From Falsiroseomonas stagni DSM 19981 (GTDB taxonomy: Bacteria; Pseudomonadota; Alphaproteobacteria; Acetobacterales; Acetobacteraceae): 64,000 nt of DNA. The stretch lies in contig NZ_FOSQ01000001.1 of the NCBI RefSeq assembly GCF_900114315.1, positions 124,001 through 188,000 on the forward strand. The letters run 5' to 3'. The position numbers and the translations under genes were made by a program. Within the stretch, counting starts at the first letter, position 1. Every line of letters starts with the position of its first letter. Below, piece by piece: positions 60,525 through 64,000 of this stretch. The notes beneath the pieces were generated by a model that was given only the letters and a program-made list of their open reading frames with translations, was not told the DNA's origin and did no database searches.

Positions 60525-61970
60525 TCAGCCACGCTGCGCTGCAATCGATGCCGGCGCTGATCCTTCCGCGGGCCGGCGCAGGAAGGCGCCCTGCGCGACC
60601 AGCGCCGCCTGGATGGCCGCCACCGGCACCGCCCGCGGCGCCACGCCCCGCGCGGCCGCCAGCGCGGCGCCCACCCCCGCCGCCTGGCCGGTCAGCCAGC
60701 ATTGCGGGATCTCCCGCAGGAAGGAATGGCTGGTGGCATCGCAGGACAGGTGCCGGCCCGGCGCCAGCAGCCCGTCCAGCGCCACCGGCACCATCGCCCC
60801 AAAGGGCACCGAGACCGGCGCGAAGGAAGGCGCCAGGCTGGGGGAGACGCCGATCTCCTCCGCCGAGATACGCCCATCCCACCACGCCCGCGTCACCGGC
60901 GTGACGCCGGCCAGCCGCCGCGCGTGACGGACGCCGAGCTGCGGCGCGGAAAGCATCGGGAAGGCGCGCTCGAAGCCCGGGCATTCCGCGCGATAGCGGT
61001 CGAGGTGGCGGAACATCAGGCGGTGGGAGATCACCTCCACCGCCGCCAGGTCATCGACCATCACGGCGGAATAGCCCGCCAGGCGCGGGCCCATGAACAG
61101 CGCCACATCGTCCCGCCAACTGGCGAAGGCCTTGTCGAAGAAGCCGACCGCTTCCTTGCCGCGGCGCATGAACTCGCTGAATTCGTCCGGCTTTTCCGCC
61201 CGCCAGGCCAGGTAGCGCGGCATGTCCACGCCGCCCCAGGTCCAGGACGTATTCATGCAGTGGTGGATATCGCGCTCGTCCACATCCTCGGCGAAGGCGG
61301 CGCCGGCGCGGGCATAGAGGTCGCCATCCCCCGTGCCATCCACCGTCACCTTCGCCAGCACGGCGCGGCGGCCCTGCTTGCTCTCGAAGATCGCGCCGGC
61401 GACGGCACCATCGCGCAGGATGGGCGCCGCGCCCCATGCATGGAACAGCATCTCCACCCCCGCTTCCGCGCATAGCTCCAGGCTCGCGGCCTTCAGATGC
61501 TCCGGGCAGACGGTGGGGGAATGGGTGACGGTGCCGTGGAAGGCGGCGGTGCGCAGCGCCCACCAGGCGGCGGTGGCGGCATCGCGGGATCCCCAGGCTT
61601 CCCGCGGCGGGCCGGCGACGACCTCCGCCGGCAGGCGGCCGAGCAGCTCCTCCGCGAAGCCGCGGATCAGCAGGCTGCCGTCCCAGCCCGTCATCCGGTC
61701 GATCCACACCACCAGCCCGCCGGTGGACAGGCCGCCCAGGTGGTTGTGGCGCTCCAGCAGGATGGTGCGCGCGCCGAGCCTGGCGGCCGCCACCGCGGCG
61801 GCGGTTCCGGCGGGGCCGCCGCCCACCACCAGCACGTCGCACTCGGCATGGACGGGGATGTCCCGCGCTTCCTCCCGCACCGTCAGGCCGGTATCGGCCC
61901 GCCGGGCGCGGGCCCGCGGGGTGAAGACCTCGGATCGGAAGAACAGGCGGCCGCCATCATTCGTGCCCAT
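60525..61970 (-). CDS. FAD-dependent oxidoreductase
   Basis: A 481-residue flavoprotein of the FAD_oxidored type. The dinucleotide motif VLVVGGGPAGTAAAVAAARL is near residue 45, followed by ILLERHNHLGGLSTGG, then VTVDGTGDGDLYARAG, which is the second FAD contact typical of this group. The C-terminal LTGQAAGVGAALAAARG closes the fold. A 40-residue lead precedes the FAD motif. Substrate is unknown; relatives act on sugars or alpha-hydroxy compounds or belong to fumarate-reductase-like lines. Confidence 0.85.
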   Translation of the reverse strand: MGTNDGGRLFFRSEVFTPRARARRADTGLTVREEARDIPVHAECDVLVVGGGPAGTAAAVAAARLGARTILLERHNHLGGLSTGGLVVWIDRMTGWDGSLLIRGFAEELLGRLPAEVVAGPPREAWGSRDAATAAWWALRTAAFHGTVTHSPTVCPEHLKAASLELCAEAGVEMLFHAWGAAPILRDGAVAGAIFESKQGRRAVLAKVTVDGTGDGDLYARAGAAFAEDVDERDIHHCMNTSWTWGGVDMPRYLAWRAEKPDEFSEFMRRGKEAVGFFDKAFASWRDDVALFMGPRLAGYSAVMVDDLAAVEVISHRLMFRHLDRYRAECPGFERAFPMLSAPQLGVRHARRLAGVTPVTRAWWDGRISAEEIGVSPSLAPSFAPVSVPFGAMVPVALDGLLAPGRHLSCDATSHSFLREIPQCWLTGQAAGVGAALAAARGVAPRAVPVAAIQAALVAQGAFLRRPAEGSAPASIAAQRG

Positions 61971-62071
61971 GCGCGGCAGGATAGGGCGATCGGACCCGGC
62001 GTCCCAGCCTTCGCGGCGCCTCAGCCTTCACGGAGCCCCGGCGGGCGCTGTATCCTGCGCGGCCCCACCCG

Positions 62072-63979
62072 ATGGCGAAGGCTCCCCGGCCCTTCATGCG
62101 CAACCTGCTGCACGCAACCGACCGCGATCGCCTGGCCGCCTGGTTCCGCGGTCCCATCGACCGTGTCGTCACGCTGGGCGGCCGTCCCGTGGGGGCGCTG
62201 GCGGAAGGCGCGGCGGGGGGCAGCTACTGCGTCGCCCCGGCCAATGCACGGGCGGCGGAACTGCTGGCCATGCCCGACATCCATGATGCCGCGCCCGGCC
62301 TCGTGGAAACCGCCATCGACTTCGCCATGGCGATGGAGGATGCGCCCGCGCCCTCCCGCTGCCTCGGCAACCACGGGCTGGTGGTGCAGCGGGATGATCC
62401 GCGGGACCTGGTGGTGCTGACGCCCTTCCACGTCTTCACCGGCGACCTCTCCGCCGGGCTGCTGCACCAGCGCCCGCGCGGCCCCCTGGCCGGCCTGGTC
62501 GCCGTGACCCACAGCGGCAACCTGGTGGAGTTCCAGCTCGGCCGTCGTCGCCATTGCGAGGATGTGGAGAACGCCATCACCGATTCCGGCCTGCGCCAGG
62601 ACGGGGACGAGATCGTCCTGTGGCATGAAAGCCGCGTGATGGGCCGGGCTGGCTGGCTGCGGCCCCGCCCGGTGGAAGCCGGGCGACTGCGCTACGAATA
62701 CGCCATCTCCGCCAGCTCCCCCCTCCTGCGCGTCACCGTCACCTTCACGGCCACCGCGGCGCTGCGGCGGCTGCGCGTGACGACGGCGGCCGATGGCCTG
62801 TCCGACAGCGGCTTCGCCGACGTCTCGGTCCACGCCGCCGGGGCCTGGACCGCCTTCGCGCCCCCCGCCGCGGCGGGCACCGCCGCCGTGTCGCCGACCG
62901 GGCCGGTCACCCATCTGGGGGTGGCGACCGATGGCTGGTGGCCGGATGGTCCCTCGCTGCATCTGCGTCCCGCCGATCCCGCCCGGGTGATGCACGCCAG
63001 CGCCACGGCCCTGAAGGCGGGCCAGCTGCACTGGCTGCTGCTCCGTCACGGTCCGATCGACCTGCCGCCCGGCGGGTCTCTGACGGTGCGGGAGGACCGG
63101 CTCCTCTCCATCGGCCTGACAGGGCCGGAGGCCGCGCGGGCAATGCTGCCGGGCGCGGGGATGGAGGGGCTGGACCGGCACCCCCTGCCGCCCCAGGGCG
63201 CCACGCTGAACGCCATCGGCACCCATCTGCTGTTCGCCGCCGCCGAGGCCTATCGCACCCCCGTGCCGGCGGAACGCCGGGCCGCGCTGGCTGCCTGGTT
63301 CGACGCCCAGCTGGCCCGGCTGCAGGCCGGCGATCCGGGGCTGGAGGACCTGGCCCAGGCGGCGCTGGGCGTGGAGGCGCGACTGCGCACGGAAGGCCGG
63401 CCCGGTCATGCCGCGGCACTCGGCGACCTGGCCGGGCGACTGCTGGCCCTGCAGGGGGAGGATGGCGCCTTCCGCGAACGTGATGGCGGTATCGCCAGCC
63501 CGGCCGCGCATGCCCAGGCGCTGCTGGCCCTGGCCCGCGCCTTGCCGCAGCTGGACCCCGCGCGCCTGGCCCCCGCCATCCACGCCGCGGTCGCCGCGGT
63601 CTGGCCCGCGACGGTGGAACTCGTGGCCGGGCCGCGCCTGGTGGCGGCGGAGGGGCTGCGGGTGGGCGATGCCATCCGGCAATCGGAGCTTCGCTACGCC
63701 GAAGGGGTCTCGCTGATGGCCCGGGCCGCCGGCGCGGTGGTGCTGGCCGCCACCGCCAGCCCCGGCGTGCTGGCGGAGGCCACGATCGGCCAGGCGGAGG
63801 AACTGCACCACCAGGCCATCGCGCTGCTCCGCCCCCTGGTGCGGCTGCAGGGCGGGGTGCTGGAGGTCATGCCCTCCCCCTTCGGCGGCGATCCCGAGCC
63901 CACGACCCAGGCGGCCGCGATCCTCGGCCTGATGGCGCCGGATGCCGTGATCCTGGGCCTCGCCGCGTCAGCGGCGTGA
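62072..63979 (+). CDS. Large protein of unknown function with beta-rich N half and helical C half
   Basis: A 635-residue protein with no signal peptide or membrane helix. The first 330 residues look beta-rich (VTLGGRPVGALAEG, LVVLTPFHVF, LVAVTHSGNLVEFQLGRR, LRVTVTFTATAALRRL). From about residue 385 the chain is mostly helical with repeated Ala/Leu-rich pairs (ALAAWFDAQLARLQAG, ALLALARALPQLDP, AEELHHQAIALLRPLV), suggesting an alpha/alpha toroid like that in some carbohydrate enzymes or prenyltransferases. No catalytic motif is evident. An ATG eight codons in is an alternative start. It ends 21 bp from the window edge. Confidence 0.65.
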   Translation: MAKAPRPFMRNLLHATDRDRLAAWFRGPIDRVVTLGGRPVGALAEGAAGGSYCVAPANARAAELLAMPDIHDAAPGLVETAIDFAMAMEDAPAPSRCLGNHGLVVQRDDPRDLVVLTPFHVFTGDLSAGLLHQRPRGPLAGLVAVTHSGNLVEFQLGRRRHCEDVENAITDSGLRQDGDEIVLWHESRVMGRAGWLRPRPVEAGRLRYEYAISASSPLLRVTVTFTATAALRRLRVTTAADGLSDSGFADVSVHAAGAWTAFAPPAAAGTAAVSPTGPVTHLGVATDGWWPDGPSLHLRPADPARVMHASATALKAGQLHWLLLRHGPIDLPPGGSLTVREDRLLSIGLTGPEAARAMLPGAGMEGLDRHPLPPQGATLNAIGTHLLFAAAEAYRTPVPAERRAALAAWFDAQLARLQAGDPGLEDLAQAALGVEARLRTEGRPGHAAALGDLAGRLLALQGEDGAFRERDGGIASPAAHAQALLALARALPQLDPARLAPAIHAAVAAVWPATVELVAGPRLVAAEGLRVGDAIRQSELRYAEGVSLMARAAGAVVLAATASPGVLAEATIGQAEELHHQAIALLRPLVRLQGGVLEVMPSPFGGDPEPTTQAAAILGLMAPDAVILGLAASAA

Positions 63980-64000
63980 AGGGGCACCGCGTCAGCGGCG

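Noticed and set aside
1-64000. Transposase, integrase, prophage, tRNA or rRNA genes
   Set aside because: No DDE/DEDD or tyrosine-recombinase motifs, terminal inverted repeats, tRNA cloverleaf or rRNA-like sequence was noticed on either strand.

Overview
The window is about 70% GC, gene-dense and full of ATGA-type stop/start overlaps. Gene content and order point to an alphaproteobacterium, most likely an Acetobacteraceae (Roseomonas-like) member. The main clues are hslUV next to a hisB-hisH-hisA-hisF-hisE block, a Bug-type solute receptor inside a catabolic operon, an alphaproteobacterial LexA site (GAAC-N7-GAAC) before a UdgX-type glycosylase, and a CheA/CheW/CheR/CheD/CheB chemotaxis operon next to fliP. 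The genus is inferred. No rRNA, tRNA, insertion sequence, prophage or CRISPR array was seen.

Layout. 1-14 kb: the 3' end of fliP, then a chemotaxis operon (MCP-like protein, STAS, CheY, CheA, two tandem CheW + PAS-MCP cassettes, CheR, CheD, CheB). 14-18 kb: a 2-hydroxyacid dehydrogenase divergent from a LigI-like amidohydrolase, an HWE histidine kinase, and an AzlCD exporter. 18-23 kb: an FTR1 iron permease behind a Fur-like palindrome, a repeat-bearing SGNH/DUF4214 protein, an EcsC protein, and a hybrid AbrB/Doc toxin-antitoxin pair. 23-31 kb: hslUV and the histidine operon, with a GNAT enzyme and small membrane proteins inserted and a HisE carrying a long lysine-rich tail, followed by HIT and SirB1 proteins. 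31-36.6 kb: LexA-boxed UdgX, a ketopantoate-reductase-like protein, an aldose epimerase, and a membrane MCP translationally coupled to a degenerate BLUF domain. 36.6-41.5 kb: a coupled minus-strand operon (NicX-like dioxygenase, alpha/beta hydrolase, acyl-CoA-dehydrogenase-like protein, acyl-CoA ligase) divergent from a MarR regulator across a short operator. 41.5-44 kb: a 3-hydroxyisobutyrate-dehydrogenase-like enzyme, a PepSY protein and a small membrane protein. 44-52.3 kb: a LacI regulator and a phosphoesterase, divergent from a catabolic operon (quinone reductase, intradiol dioxygenase, BKACE, SDR, Bug receptor, signal-less solute-binding protein, AhpD-like protein), with a perfect LacI-type palindrome between. 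52.4-57 kb: a secreted trypsin-like protease and a copA-cueR-copZ copper operon with a CueR-type promoter. 57-64 kb: a GH13 enzyme, an RraA-like protein, a TfoX C-terminal-domain protein, an FAD oxidoreductase and a large protein of unknown function.

The most interesting signals are: two apparently uncharacterised catabolic operons with their own regulators and operators; an MCP coupled to a non-photoactive-looking BLUF protein; HisE fused to a histone-H1-like tail; a family of multi-hairpin palindromic elements found at five gene ends; and a structured 424-bp gap at 60.1-60.5 kb.
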